Positions 18,197-27,405 of a stretch of DNA of 64,000 nt are shown piece by piece. The stretch covers positions 248,001 to 312,000 of the forward strand of contig NZ_NGUQ01000018.1 in assembly GCF_002179965.1 (NCBI RefSeq). The letters run 5' to 3'. The position numbers and the translations under genes were made by a program. The first letter of the stretch is position 1. Each line of letters starts with the position of its first letter. The notes under the pieces were generated by a model. It saw nothing but the letters and a program-made list of their open reading frames with translations. It was not told the DNA's origin and made no database searches. The stretch comes from Pandoraea sp. PE-S2T-3 (GTDB lineage Bacteria > Pseudomonadota > Gammaproteobacteria > Burkholderiales > Burkholderiaceae).

Positions 18197-19783
18197 TCAC
18201 ACCGACTCGGCCATCGTTTCTCGCATCACCTGTGCGAGCGCGATCACGCCCGCTTCGATGTGTTCCGAACGGATCGACGAGAAGCCGAGCCGGAACATAT
18301 TGCGCGGCGGCGCATCGCCCATGAAGAACACGTCGCCCGGCTCGATCAGAATGCCGCGCGCCTTGGCACGCAGCGCGAGCAGATTCGCATTCAATCCCTC
18401 GGGACCACGCACCCAGCAGGACGCGCCGCCCTTCACGCGCACGAACGTGGCCTCCGGCATGTGCGCGCTCAAGGCGGCGGTCAGCACCTCGGCCCGCTTG
18501 GCGTAAGTATCGGCCAGACGCCGCAGCAACGCGTCGTGATGCCCCAGCGCGAGGAACATCGAAAACGAGCGCTGAATGAACGCCGACGGGTGGCGAATCA
18601 TCAGGCGCCGCAGCGCGCGCAACTCGGCCACGAGCGCCGCCGGTGCCACGATATAGCCCAGCCGCAGTCCCGGCGCGAACGACTTCGACAAGCTGCCGAT
18701 GTAGATCACGCGGTCGCTGCGATCCAGACTCTTCAGCGCCGGAATCGGAATATCCGAATAGCTGTTCTCGCTCTCGTAGTCGTCTTCGATCAGCACGAAG
18801 TCTTCGGTTTCCGCACGCCGCAGCAGTGCCTCACGATGGGCGAGCGGCATCGTCGTCGTGGTCGGACACTGATGCGAGGGCGTGACATAGACGTAGTCGC
18901 ACTGCGACAGGTTGTCATCGACCGGCACCCCGAACTCGTCGACCGGCAAGCCGATCAGCTTCGGCGTGCGTATCGCGAAGATATTGCGCGCATCGGGATA
19001 ACCGGGGTCTTCGATGCCGACCGTCGTGCGCGCGCCGACCAGCAGGTCGGCCAGCAGGTACAGCGCCTGCTGCGCGCCATTGGTCAGCACGATCTCGTCG
19101 GCATCGGCCCACACGCCGCGGCGCGGCAACACACGCGTGCGAATCTGCTGAATCAGCGTTTCGTCGTCGCGCGCGATCATGTCGGGCGCCCAGTCGCGGA
19201 TCTCCATGATGGTGAGCGCCTTCTGGCAGCACTCGCGCCAGTCCGCCGTCGGGAACATCGTGGGATCGAACTGCCCGTAAATAAACGGGTACTGGTACTG
19301 CTGCCAGTCGATGGGCTTGACGATGTTGCGCTGCCCCGATGGGCGAACCACATACCGCCCCTCCCAGTCGGGTGTCAGCGGGTCGAGCGGCGCGATGGTG
19401 CCAGCGGCAGCGCCCGCAGGTGTGTCCCCTGCATTGGCGGCTACACCGCGCGCGCCTGCATTCGCCGCCTCGCGTGACTCGGCACTTTGCGTGCCGACGC
19501 GTGGCGCGAGGATGTCGCCATTGACGAAGTAGCCGCGCCGCTCCCGCGCGATCAGATAGCCCTCGTCGACCAACTGCTGATACGCCAGCACCACGGTGTT
19601 GCGCGCCACACCCAGCCCCTCGGCCAACTCGCGCGACGACGGCACCGCAGCGCCCCGCATGAGCCGCTCGTCAAGAATCGCCGACACCAGCATCTGGCGG
19701 ATCTGACTTTGCAAACTCATGCCGGCGCGCGCCGACACCAGAAACAACTGGTTCCACATTGCCGCAGAAATCCGGCTCGACAT
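18197..19783 (-). CDS. tauR: TauR, MocR/GntR-type regulator of taurine use
   Basis: The 528-residue protein joins an N-terminal GntR winged helix (LMRGAAVPSSRELAEGLGVARNTV near residue 40) to a long aminotransferase-like domain with PLP features: TNGAQQALYLLADLL, EDPGYPDARN, EDDYESE and the Schiff-base lysine in GSLSKSFAPGLRLGYI. MocR proteins use PLP and an amino compound as ligands and do not transaminate in vivo. TauR activates taurine genes in Rhodobacter. Here the gene is divergent from tauABC with 299 bp between, which supports this name. A linker of about 80 Ala/Gly-rich residues joins the domains. Confidence 0.85.
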   Translation of the reverse strand: MSSRISAAMWNQLFLVSARAGMSLQSQIRQMLVSAILDERLMRGAAVPSSRELAEGLGVARNTVVLAYQQLVDEGYLIARERRGYFVNGDILAPRVGTQSAESREAANAGARGVAANAGDTPAGAAAGTIAPLDPLTPDWEGRYVVRPSGQRNIVKPIDWQQYQYPFIYGQFDPTMFPTADWRECCQKALTIMEIRDWAPDMIARDDETLIQQIRTRVLPRRGVWADADEIVLTNGAQQALYLLADLLVGARTTVGIEDPGYPDARNIFAIRTPKLIGLPVDEFGVPVDDNLSQCDYVYVTPSHQCPTTTTMPLAHREALLRRAETEDFVLIEDDYESENSYSDIPIPALKSLDRSDRVIYIGSLSKSFAPGLRLGYIVAPAALVAELRALRRLMIRHPSAFIQRSFSMFLALGHHDALLRRLADTYAKRAEVLTAALSAHMPEATFVRVKGGASCWVRGPEGLNANLLALRAKARGILIEPGDVFFMGDAPPRNMFRLGFSSIRSEHIEAGVIALAQVMRETMAESV

Positions 19784-19872
19784 CGCGTCCCCTTTCTTAT
19801 TGATACTTCCAGAGCGTCAATTATTACTCATGGGACGGTGACGTTAATTCCGAATTCGGGTTTATCCGCAGT

Positions 19873-19970
19873 TTGGCTCCATTGCGTCAGATTCAAGCAT
19901 TCATGCGGGTTAGCGGCCGATTTCGACCAAACGGAGCCAGTTGGCATCATCAAATGCGGCCAACTGGCTC
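19873..19970. promoter_or_regulatory. Putative TauR operator region between tauR and tauABC
   Basis: The 299-bp divergent gap holds a perfect 12-bp inverted repeat: GAGCCAGTTGGC (19934-19945) and GCCAACTGGCTC (19959-19970). A third related half-site, TTGGCTCC, is at 19873-19880. The shared half-site is TGGCTC(C/T). MocR proteins commonly bind several repeated half-sites in such gaps. No clear -35/-10 pair was found. Confidence 0.55.
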
Positions 19971-20082
19971 TAACGAACAAAAATACGCGCGGCAATGATG
20001 CACTCACCTGACGCGGATTCGTAACCCTTACTGCGTCAACCCGAAAGTGTTCCACCGACAACCTATCGATTAGAGGTGAACC

Positions 20083-21141
20083 ATGAATGGACTTCCGAAC
20101 CGGCTGCGACGCGTCTTCGCCGCCACGGCGTTGGCGGCAGCAGCGCTGCCTGGGGTATTGGCACTCGGGCTGGCGGCACCGGCCACTGCGCAAGCGCAGG
20201 AAAAGGAGGTCACGATCGCTTACCAGCAGATCGTCGATCCGTGGCTGGTGGCGATGGCCAGCGGCGAGTTCGAGAAGGCCACGGGTTACAAGATTCACTG
20301 GCGACAGTTCGAATCGGGCGCGAAGGTCGCGACCGCTCTGGCGTCAGGTGACATCAAGATCGGCGTGCTCGGCTCCAGCCCGATGGCGGCGGCCGTCTCG
20401 CAGGGGCTGGACCTGCAACTGTTCTGGATCCTCGACGACATCAATCAGGCCGAGGCGATGGTCGTGCGCAATGCGTCGAACATCAAGACGCCGGCCGACC
20501 TCAAGGGCAAGAAGATCGGCGTGCCGTTCGTCTCGACCACGCACTACCACACGATGTTTGCCTTGCAGCAATGGGGCATCAAGCCGACGGAAGTCCAAGT
20601 GCTCAACATGCAGCCGAACCAGATCGTGGCGGCGTGGGAGCGTGGCGACATCGATGCCGCCTATGTGTGGGATCCGGCGCTCGCGCAGATCAAGCAGACC
20701 GGCCATGTGCTCATCACCTCGGGCGAGTTGTCGAAGCAAGGCAAGCCGACCTTTGACGGCATTGCCGTCGACCGCAAGTGGGGCGAAGCCAACGCCGACT
20801 TCATGGCGAAGTTCGTGAAGGTGATTGCCGCCGCAGACGCGTCCTACCGCCAGAATCAGGCGGCTTGGACGGCCACGTCGCCGCAGGTCAAAGCCATCGT
20901 GAAGACGATTGGCGGCAAGCCGGAAGACGTGCCGGGTGCGCTCTCGCTCTATGCCTACCCGTCGGCGCAGCAACAGGCGTCGGCCGAATGGCTGGGCGGC
21001 GGCAAGAGCAGCCGCGCCGCCAAGGCGCTCAAAGACACGGCCGAATTCCTCAAGAGCCAGCAGAAGATCAACGAGGTCAAGCCTGATTACACGACGTACG
21101 TCACGTCGCGTTACGTCGACGCCGCGCTCAACCTGAAGTAA
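20083..21141 (+). CDS. tauA: Taurine ABC transporter, periplasmic binding protein
   Basis: The 352-residue protein has a signal peptide (about 1-38, ending ATAQAQ) and the NMT1/THI5-like fold of the SsuA/TauA family: [73 protein letters not shown] and AYVWDPAL. It binds taurine in the periplasm and delivers it to TauBC. GAGGTGAA precedes the ATG. It is first in the tauABC operon, divergent from tauR. Confidence 0.92.
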   Translation: MNGLPNRLRRVFAATALAAAALPGVLALGLAAPATAQAQEKEVTIAYQQIVDPWLVAMASGEFEKATGYKIHWRQFESGAKVATALASGDIKIGVLGSSPMAAAVSQGLDLQLFWILDDINQAEAMVVRNASNIKTPADLKGKKIGVPFVSTTHYHTMFALQQWGIKPTEVQVLNMQPNQIVAAWERGDIDAAYVWDPALAQIKQTGHVLITSGELSKQGKPTFDGIAVDRKWGEANADFMAKFVKVIAAADASYRQNQAAWTATSPQVKAIVKTIGGKPEDVPGALSLYAYPSAQQQASAEWLGGGKSSRAAKALKDTAEFLKSQQKINEVKPDYTTYVTSRYVDAALNLK

Positions 21142-21214
21142 GCCGTGCCGGGGCCGCCGCGCCCAGCGCGCGGCAGCCCCTCCCCGATCGATGGATCGAC
21201 AGGAGAAGGGCTTC

Positions 21215-22039
21215 ATGGAACAACTCATCGTCAACGACGTCAGCGTCGTCTACCCCGGCCGGCGCGCTGGCGAGCAAGTGCAGGCGCTCGCCCACGTCAA
21301 TCTGACCATCGCGCCGCGCGACTTCGTGGTGGCCCTCGGCGCGTCGGGCTGCGGCAAGACCACGCTGCTCAGCCTGATGGCAGGCTTTATTGCGCCGACG
21401 TCCGGCGAACTGCTGCTCGGCGACGCCCCCATCGAAGGCCCGGGTGCCGACCGGGGCGTGGTGTTCCAGAAACATGCGCTGCTGCCGTGGCTCAACGTCA
21501 TGGAGAACACCGAGTTCGGCCTGAAGCTGCAAGGCGTGCCCAAACAGGAGCGACGCGCCCGGGCAGCGCGCAATCTGGCGCTCGTGGGCTTGCAGGACTT
21601 CCACAACCACATGATTTACCAGCTCTCCGGCGGCATGCAGCAGCGCGTGGGCATTGCGCGCGCACTCACGTGCAATCCGTCGATGCTGCTCATGGACGAG
21701 CCGATGGCTGCGCTCGATGCCCTCACGCGCGAGACCATTCAGGAACTGCTGCTCGATGTGTGGCGCGAGACCGGCAAGATGATTTTCTTCATCACGCACA
21801 GCGTGGAAGAAGCGCTGTTCCTCGCCAGCCGCCTGATCGTCATGTCGCCCCGCCCCGGGCGCATCACGCACACCTACGAACTCGACTTCAACCAGCGCTA
21901 TCTCGAATGCCGCAATGCGCGCGCGATCAAGTCGAGCCCGGATTTCATCGAGATGCGCGAGACCGTCCTCAGCATCATTTATGGCGACGAACGTGCCGGC
22001 CAGACCTCAGCGTCCAGTGCCAGTGCGGTCGCTGCCTGA
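21215..22039 (+). CDS. tauB: Taurine ABC transporter, ATP-binding protein
   Basis: The 274-residue ATPase has Walker [11 protein letters not shown]-loop [14 protein letters not shown], signature [15 protein letters not shown], Walker [16 protein letters not shown] and the H-loop [10 protein letters not shown]. It powers taurine import with TauA and TauC. The start at 21215 is chosen because AGGAGAAGGG lies just upstream and the family N-terminus MEQLIV fits. ATG 21191 would add eight residues. It lies 73 bp after tauA. Confidence 0.92.
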   Translation: MEQLIVNDVSVVYPGRRAGEQVQALAHVNLTIAPRDFVVALGASGCGKTTLLSLMAGFIAPTSGELLLGDAPIEGPGADRGVVFQKHALLPWLNVMENTEFGLKLQGVPKQERRARAARNLALVGLQDFHNHMIYQLSGGMQQRVGIARALTCNPSMLLMDEPMAALDALTRETIQELLLDVWRETGKMIFFITHSVEEALFLASRLIVMSPRPGRITHTYELDFNQRYLECRNARAIKSSPDFIEMRETVLSIIYGDERAGQTSASSASAVAA

Positions 22040-22063
22040 CCCAGCGCCGGAGCCGTTGCCATC

Positions 22064-22987
22064 ATGATGACCAAACCCGTTGCTACCAGCCCGGCACACG
22101 CGCCGGTCTCACCCACCGCAGCCGTCACGCCAAGCCCGCGCGCACGGCGCCAGCGCGGCCCCATCGCCCGGCTGTTTGCGCCGCGCCCCGTCAAAGCTGG
22201 CGAATCGTTCGGCGCGCCGGGGCAAGGACCCAGCCTGCTGATCAGCGTCGTCACCGTCGTGGCGCTGTTGCTGGTGTGGGTTGCCATTACCTCGTCGGGC
22301 ATGATCAAGCCGCTGTTTCTGCCGGGTCCGCGTGCCATCGTCGAGAAATTCATTCAGGTGTCCACCGAAGGTTTCGCCGGCTCTACGCTCTGGCAGCACA
22401 CGCTCGCGAGCCTGTATCGCGTGTTCGGCGCGTTCGCGCTGGCGTGTATCACGGCGATTCCGGTGGGCATCCTGATGGGCGTGTCGCGCATCGGGCGTGG
22501 CGTGTTCGATCCGCCCATCGAGTTCTATCGGCCGCTGCCGCCGCTGGCCTATTTGCCGCTCGTGATCATCTGGTTCGGCATCGGCGAGTTTTCCAAAGTG
22601 TTCCTCATCTATCTGGCGATCTTTGCCCCGCTCGCGATTGCTGCGCGTGCGGGCGTGCGATCGGTCTCGATGGAACAGATTCACGCGGCGTATTCGATGG
22701 GCGCCTCGCCGCGCCAGATCGTCATGCACGTGATCGTGAAGTCTGCGTTGCCGGAGATCTTTACCGGCATGCGCATCGGCATCGGCGTGGGCTGGACCAC
22801 GCTGGTGGCTGCCGAAATGGTGGCGGCATCCAGCGGCCTCGGCTTCATGGTGCTCAACGCCGCAGAGTTTCTCGCGTCGGACATCGTGATCATGGGGATC
22901 ATCGTGATCGGTTTCTTCGCCTTCGGCTTCGATCTGATCATGCGTTATCTCGAGCGTGTGCTCGTGCCCTGGAAAGGCAAGGTGTAA
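22064..22987 (+). CDS. tauC: Taurine ABC transporter, permease
   Basis: The 307-residue permease has about 60 disordered N-terminal residues rich in Pro, Ala and Arg, then six predicted membrane helices and the EAA loop (MEQIHAAYSMGASPRQIVMHVIVKSALPEIF, positions read in pieces). It is the membrane channel of the TauABC importer. The start lies 24 bp after tauB. The long basic N-terminal tail is larger than in E. coli TauC. Confidence 0.9.
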   Translation: MMTKPVATSPAHAPVSPTAAVTPSPRARRQRGPIARLFAPRPVKAGESFGAPGQGPSLLISVVTVVALLLVWVAITSSGMIKPLFLPGPRAIVEKFIQVSTEGFAGSTLWQHTLASLYRVFGAFALACITAIPVGILMGVSRIGRGVFDPPIEFYRPLPPLAYLPLVIIWFGIGEFSKVFLIYLAIFAPLAIAARAGVRSVSMEQIHAAYSMGASPRQIVMHVIVKSALPEIFTGMRIGIGVGWTTLVAAEMVAASSGLGFMVLNAAEFLASDIVIMGIIVIGFFAFGFDLIMRYLERVLVPWKGKV

Positions 22988-23251
22988 GCGGTTCAGCGGT
23001 CATTAAATAAGGCGCAGGGCGGCTCCCCCGGCCGCACCTGACGCCCAACGTGTATTCAGGAGGTTGTGTGGCAGTCGAGACATTGCAACGCGGGCACCTT
23101 GCCCGCGAGCGGCATTTCGCCGCGTCCCCCCGTAATTTCCATTCCCCCGAGCTCTCCCCGTCTTCCCTGCATTCCCTGTATTCCCCCGACAACGTGTTTG
23201 CCTTCATCGCGGACAACAGTGGCGTCCTCGTACCCTGCATGGGAGGTCGCC

Positions 23252-24655
23252 ATGGCCGGTCATGACAATGGTGCCAAGCTGCATTCAAGCCTGAAGCAGC
23301 GCCACATGAGCATGATTGCGCTCGGTGGCGTGATCGGTGCGGGTCTGTTCGTCGGCAGCGGTGTGGTCGTGCATGCGGCCGGTCCGGCAGCGGTGCTGTC
23401 GTTTCTGATCACCGGCGCGCTGGTCGTGCTGGTGATGCGCATGCTGGGCGAGATGGCGTGCGCGTTGCCCGCCGTCGGTTCGTTCTACGAGTACGCCCGC
23501 CTCGCGTGGGACGACAAACCTGTGGGCGGCGAGCTGGCCGGGTTTCTGACCGGCTGGATGTACTGGTACTTCTGGGTGATCGTGGTGGCCGTCGAAGCGG
23601 TGGCGGGCGCCAATCTGATTCAGTTCTGGCTGCCGGATATTCCCGCGTGGGCCATCAGCCTCGTGCTGCTCGTCGTGCTCACGCTGACCAACCTCGTGTC
23701 AGTGGCTTCGTACGGCGAGTTCGAATTCTGGTTCGCCTCGATCAAGGTGGCCGCCATCGTCGTGTTTCTGTTCCTCGGCGGCTTGTTCGTGTTCGGCATG
23801 TGGCCGGGCGCGGTCGCCAGCACCGGCAATCTGCTCTCGCACGGCGGCTTCATGCCGAATGGCATCGGTCCGGTCATGGCCGGGGCGGTCGCGGCGACAG
23901 GCTTCTACTTCGGCGCCGAGATCGTCACGATCGCTGCGGCAGAAGCGGCCGAGCCGCAACAGGCTGTCGCCCGTGCGACGAACTCTGTGATCGGGCGCGT
24001 GCTGTTCTTCTACATCGGCTCGATCCTGCTCGTCGTGATGCTCGTGCCTTGGAACTCAGCGGGCATGGCCACGCCGTATGTCAGCGCGCTCGAAGCGATG
24101 CGCATTCCGGCAGCGGCCCACATCATGAACGCCGTAGTACTCACCGCCGTGCTCTCGGCGTTGAACTCGGGCCTGTACGCGTCGTCGCGCATGCTGTTTG
24201 CGCTGACGCGTCGCGGCGACGCGCCGCGCTCGCTGGCCAAGCTGAATTCACGGGGCGTGCCGGTTCGCGCGATTCTCGTGGGCACGCTGTTCGGCTACGC
24301 TGCCGTGGTGATGTCGTATGTGTCGCCGGATACCGTGTTCGCGTTCCTCGTGAACTCCTACGGCACGGTGGCCATCTTCGTCTACGTGCTGATCGCGTTC
24401 TCGCAGTTGCGTCTGCGCAAGCGTCTTGAACGGGAAGCCCCGGGCAAGCTCAAGGTGCGCATGTGGTGCTTCCCGTACCTCACTTGGGTGGCGATCATCG
24501 GCATGCTGTCGATCGTGGGCGCGATGGCGTTCATCCCCGATCAACGCACGCCGCTCGCGCTCGGCATTGTCAGCCTGACGGTGCTGCTAGTGGCGTTCAC
24601 GGTGCGTTCGATCTGGCGCAAGCTGCGCTCGCCGGACCCCGGTTACGAAATCTGA
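23252..24655 (+). CDS. APC-family amino acid permease (GABA/proline-type)
   Basis: The 467-residue protein has about 12 membrane segments. It starts HSSLKQRHMSMIALGGVIGAGLFVGSG, the substrate-binding helix-1 motif of the AAT branch of APC transporters, with EMACALPAVGSFYEYA and GAEIVTIAAAEAAEPQQAV further on. It resembles GabP and related amino-acid:proton symporters. GGAGG before ATG 23252 decides the start. It follows tauABC in the same direction after 264 bp and is closed by a strong terminator, so it may be a second route for an amino compound related to taurine. The substrate is unknown. Confidence 0.87.
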   Translation: MAGHDNGAKLHSSLKQRHMSMIALGGVIGAGLFVGSGVVVHAAGPAAVLSFLITGALVVLVMRMLGEMACALPAVGSFYEYARLAWDDKPVGGELAGFLTGWMYWYFWVIVVAVEAVAGANLIQFWLPDIPAWAISLVLLVVLTLTNLVSVASYGEFEFWFASIKVAAIVVFLFLGGLFVFGMWPGAVASTGNLLSHGGFMPNGIGPVMAGAVAATGFYFGAEIVTIAAAEAAEPQQAVARATNSVIGRVLFFYIGSILLVVMLVPWNSAGMATPYVSALEAMRIPAAAHIMNAVVLTAVLSALNSGLYASSRMLFALTRRGDAPRSLAKLNSRGVPVRAILVGTLFGYAAVVMSYVSPDTVFAFLVNSYGTVAIFVYVLIAFSQLRLRKRLEREAPGKLKVRMWCFPYLTWVAIIGMLSIVGAMAFIPDQRTPLALGIVSLTVLLVAFTVRSIWRKLRSPDPGYEI

Positions 24656-24679
24656 TCCATCGCGATAACGTGATCGAAC

Positions 24680-24718
24680 ACGACACCGGCCGCAGACTTC
24701 TGCGGCCGGTGTCGTTTT
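24680..24718 (+). terminator. Strong intrinsic terminator after the permease
   Basis: A 16-bp perfect stem (24680-24695 with 24700-24715) closes a 4-base ACTT loop and is followed by TTTT. It separates the permease from the convergent CobW-type gene and may serve both strands. Confidence 0.9.
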
Positions 24719-24770
24719 GAAAGGGAAGATCCGGCGCATGAAGTGCGAACGCCGAGAGGGGTTGCCAGCG

Positions 24771-25736
24771 TCAGTGGCAGGCCGAATGCAGTGCTTGAGA
24801 GAGCAGACGCTGTTCGTCGTCGGAGAAGATGCCGATGAGCACGATCACCGACGTTTGCGAGGGAAGATCCGGGCGGCGGGTAAGCATCGAGCGACGCCCC
24901 ACAACATGCAGTTCGCTCATCTGGCCCGGTTGCAGCGAGACGAAGCCCTTGGCGCGCCATAACTGGCCCGGATACATCGCCAGCGCAGCCTTCAGGCGGG
25001 TGCGTTCGAACACTGCGGAGGTTTCCACGTTGAAACTGCGCAGCCCGGCTGGCAATGCGCGCGATGCCGCACGCAGCGGCCGCGCCGGGAAGTCACCCGA
25101 CAACGCGATTTCGTCATCGGGAAACAGGATCGCCGTCGGCACGACACCGTCTTCTGCCGTCACGACCACCTGAGTCGCGCCCAGCGAGGACAGCCGGTTG
25201 CGCACGGCGCGCAGCTTGTCTTCGCCAACGAGATCGGCCTTGGTGAGTACCAAAGTGCTTGCCGCTTCAATCTGCCGCCGTGCAATATCGCCGACGTAAC
25301 GATCGTCGAGCACGTCGTCGATGCCGTCGACATCCACGGCGACCACAATGCCGTGCAGTCGGAATGCCCGGTCGAGCATGCCGACCTGCGCAATGCGCAC
25401 CGGGTCGGAGACGCCACTCGCTTCGATCACCAGCAAGTCAGGGCGTTCGGCGCGCTCGCCAAGCGCCAACAGCGTTTCCACCAGTCGGCCGCCGATGGTG
25501 CAGCACACGCAACCGTTCTCCAGTCCGATCACATCGTCGCCACGCTCGCGAATGAGCGCGGCATCGACGTTGATCGAACCGAAGTCGTTGACGAGCACAG
25601 TCACGCGCAAGCCGTCCGCGTTGCGCAGCAGGGCATTGATCAGCGTCGTCTTACCGGCGCCGAGATAACCGCCCAGCACGACCATCGGAATCGGCGGGCG
25701 AGGTGTTCCGCTCCCCGGCGTCATAACGGTATCCAT
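24771..25736 (-). CDS. CobW/COG0523-family metal-chaperone GTPase
   Basis: The 321-residue protein starts with MDTVMTPGSG and has the G1 loop GYLGAGKTT, the metal-binding CxCC within ENGCVCCTI, the DxxG-equivalent EASGVSDPVRI, and the base-recognition TKADL. A CobW C-terminal domain follows. COG0523 GTPases deliver zinc or cobalt to client enzymes. Its ATG overlaps the stop of the upstream amidohydrolase gene by one base (TGATG), so the two are translationally coupled and the amidohydrolase is the likely client. An in-frame ORF runs much further upstream but only as a shadow of the amidohydrolase gene. Confidence 0.87.
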   Translation of the reverse strand: MDTVMTPGSGTPRPPIPMVVLGGYLGAGKTTLINALLRNADGLRVTVLVNDFGSINVDAALIRERGDDVIGLENGCVCCTIGGRLVETLLALGERAERPDLLVIEASGVSDPVRIAQVGMLDRAFRLHGIVVAVDVDGIDDVLDDRYVGDIARRQIEAASTLVLTKADLVGEDKLRAVRNRLSSLGATQVVVTAEDGVVPTAILFPDDEIALSGDFPARPLRAASRALPAGLRSFNVETSAVFERTRLKAALAMYPGQLWRAKGFVSLQPGQMSELHVVGRRSMLTRRPDLPSQTSVIVLIGIFSDDEQRLLSQALHSACH

Positions 25737-27403
25737 CACGCTGGCGAGCGGAACACCTCGCCGCCCAGCACCGTGCCCCAGACCGGCATTTGCCGCAGGT
25801 CGTCGAGCGGCACCTCGTACGGATCGGCGTCGAGCACCGCGAAGTCCGCGTACTTGCCGACTTCGATACTGCCGATCAGATGATCCATGCCGAGCGAGAA
25901 GGCGGCGCCCAACGTGACGGCGCGCAACGCGTCGGCCACGGGCAAGCGCAGTGATTCGCCGAGAATGCGGCCCGACGACGTATCGCGCTTGGCCGCACAC
26001 CACGCGGTGAACAGTGGGTTTAGCTGCGTGATCGGCGCGTCCGAATGCAGCGCAAACGGCAGCCCGAGTTGGCGCGCGATCTCGGCGGCATCCATGCGGT
26101 TCGCACGATCTGGCCCCATCGTCTGCTGGTAGTGCGCGTCGCCCCAGTAATACACGTGATTGGCGAAGAAGTTCACGCACATGCCCAGCCGTTGCGCACG
26201 CGTGAGTTGCGCAACATCGGCCATCTGGCAATGTTGCAGCGTGTGACGATGATCCACACGCGGGTGGCGCGCCAGCAGCGTTTCGATGGCGTCGAGCACC
26301 ACGTCGGTCGCTTCGTCGCCGTTCGTGTGGATATGCAGTTGCAGACCTGCCGCATGGAACGGCATGAACGTGTCGACCAGTTGCGACGGCGGAATCAGCC
26401 AGAGGCCGTTCGGCTTGCCGTTGAAGTACCCCGGCCAACGCACGCGCGCCGTAAAGCCCTGAATCGAGCCGTCGACGATGAACTTCACCGGACCGTAATG
26501 CAGCTTGTCGGTGTTGCCTTCGCGCGCATTCAGAACGCGTTGCGGCCCGCCTTCCGGACAGCGTTGCGGCGCGAACGCGGGCACGATGCGAATCGGATAA
26601 GCGGGATCGGCCGTGATCTCATGCAGGTTGGCGTTACCGGTCTCGGTCAGGTCGTTGACGAGATCGGTCGCCGTGGTCACCCCGGCAAGCTGTGCCACGC
26701 GTCCGAAATTCCAGATCGCGCGCGGGCTCTCGCTGGCAGCAATCGACAACCCTTCGCCGATCACGCGGTACACGGGGAACATTGCGGCGAACTCCTGCAA
26801 CTCGCCCGTCGGTTCGCCATCGGTGCCCATCACGACACCTTCGACATCGGTGTCGCCATCGATGCCTGCAAGTTCCAGCATCGCCGTGTTCACATTCATC
26901 AGATGCACGCTGGCGTGCAGAATCGCGATGGGGCGTGTAATCGAGATCGTATCGAGGTCGCGCGCCACGAGCGGCGTGTCTTCGAAGAAGATCGGATCGT
27001 AGCCCCATGCGAGCAACGGCTTGTGACTGTCGGTCAGCTTGCGCTCGGCTTCGCGCAACCGGTCGATGACGGCGGCGGGCGTCTTCAGGCCTTCCCACAA
27101 GTAGCCGTCGGGGCCGCGCCGGTCGTAATAGCCCACATACACGGCGTCCCACATTGCGCCTTCCATCAGGTGGCAATGCCCCTCGACCAGACCGGGCATC
27201 AGCACCTTGTCGCGCAACGTGTCGTCGGGGGCGGCGTCGGTCCAGCGGCGCATGTCGTCCAGACCACCGACCGCGAGAATCTTGCCGTCGCACACGGCCA
27301 CGTGCGTCGCGACCGGTTGCGCCGGGTTCATCGTCAGAATCTTGCGCGCGGCAAAAACACGCACGTCGCTCCTTGATACCGCCTTGTTGTCTCTGTCTGT
27401 CAT
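25736..27403 (-). CDS. YtcJ-type metal-dependent amidohydrolase (Amidohydro_3)
   Basis: The 555-residue enzyme has the amidohydrolase layout: FAARKILTMNP at the N-terminus, GLVEGHCHLMEG with the metal-binding HxH, a probable lysine in GPVKFIVDGSIQG, LQLHIHTNGD and HRHTLQHCQM with later histidines, and FALHSDAPITQLNP with the catalytic Asp. YtcJ-like enzymes hydrolyse N-acyl or formamide bonds, but the substrate is seldom known. It is between the coupled CobW GTPase and an SSS symporter two bases upstream. Its place inside a taurine cluster makes an N-acylated sulfonate or amino compound a reasonable guess. Confidence 0.85.
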   Translation of the reverse strand: MTDRDNKAVSRSDVRVFAARKILTMNPAQPVATHVAVCDGKILAVGGLDDMRRWTDAAPDDTLRDKVLMPGLVEGHCHLMEGAMWDAVYVGYYDRRGPDGYLWEGLKTPAAVIDRLREAERKLTDSHKPLLAWGYDPIFFEDTPLVARDLDTISITRPIAILHASVHLMNVNTAMLELAGIDGDTDVEGVVMGTDGEPTGELQEFAAMFPVYRVIGEGLSIAASESPRAIWNFGRVAQLAGVTTATDLVNDLTETGNANLHEITADPAYPIRIVPAFAPQRCPEGGPQRVLNAREGNTDKLHYGPVKFIVDGSIQGFTARVRWPGYFNGKPNGLWLIPPSQLVDTFMPFHAAGLQLHIHTNGDEATDVVLDAIETLLARHPRVDHRHTLQHCQMADVAQLTRAQRLGMCVNFFANHVYYWGDAHYQQTMGPDRANRMDAAEIARQLGLPFALHSDAPITQLNPLFTAWCAAKRDTSSGRILGESLRLPVADALRAVTLGAAFSLGMDHLIGSIEVGKYADFAVLDADPYEVPLDDLRQMPVWGTVLGGEVFRSPA

Positions 27404-27405
27404 TT

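Noticed and set aside
24771-26438. A fused long form of the CobW GTPase
   Set aside because: The extra 234 residues lie wholly inside the amidohydrolase gene in another frame and lack any domain. The GTPase start at 25736 overlaps the stop normally.
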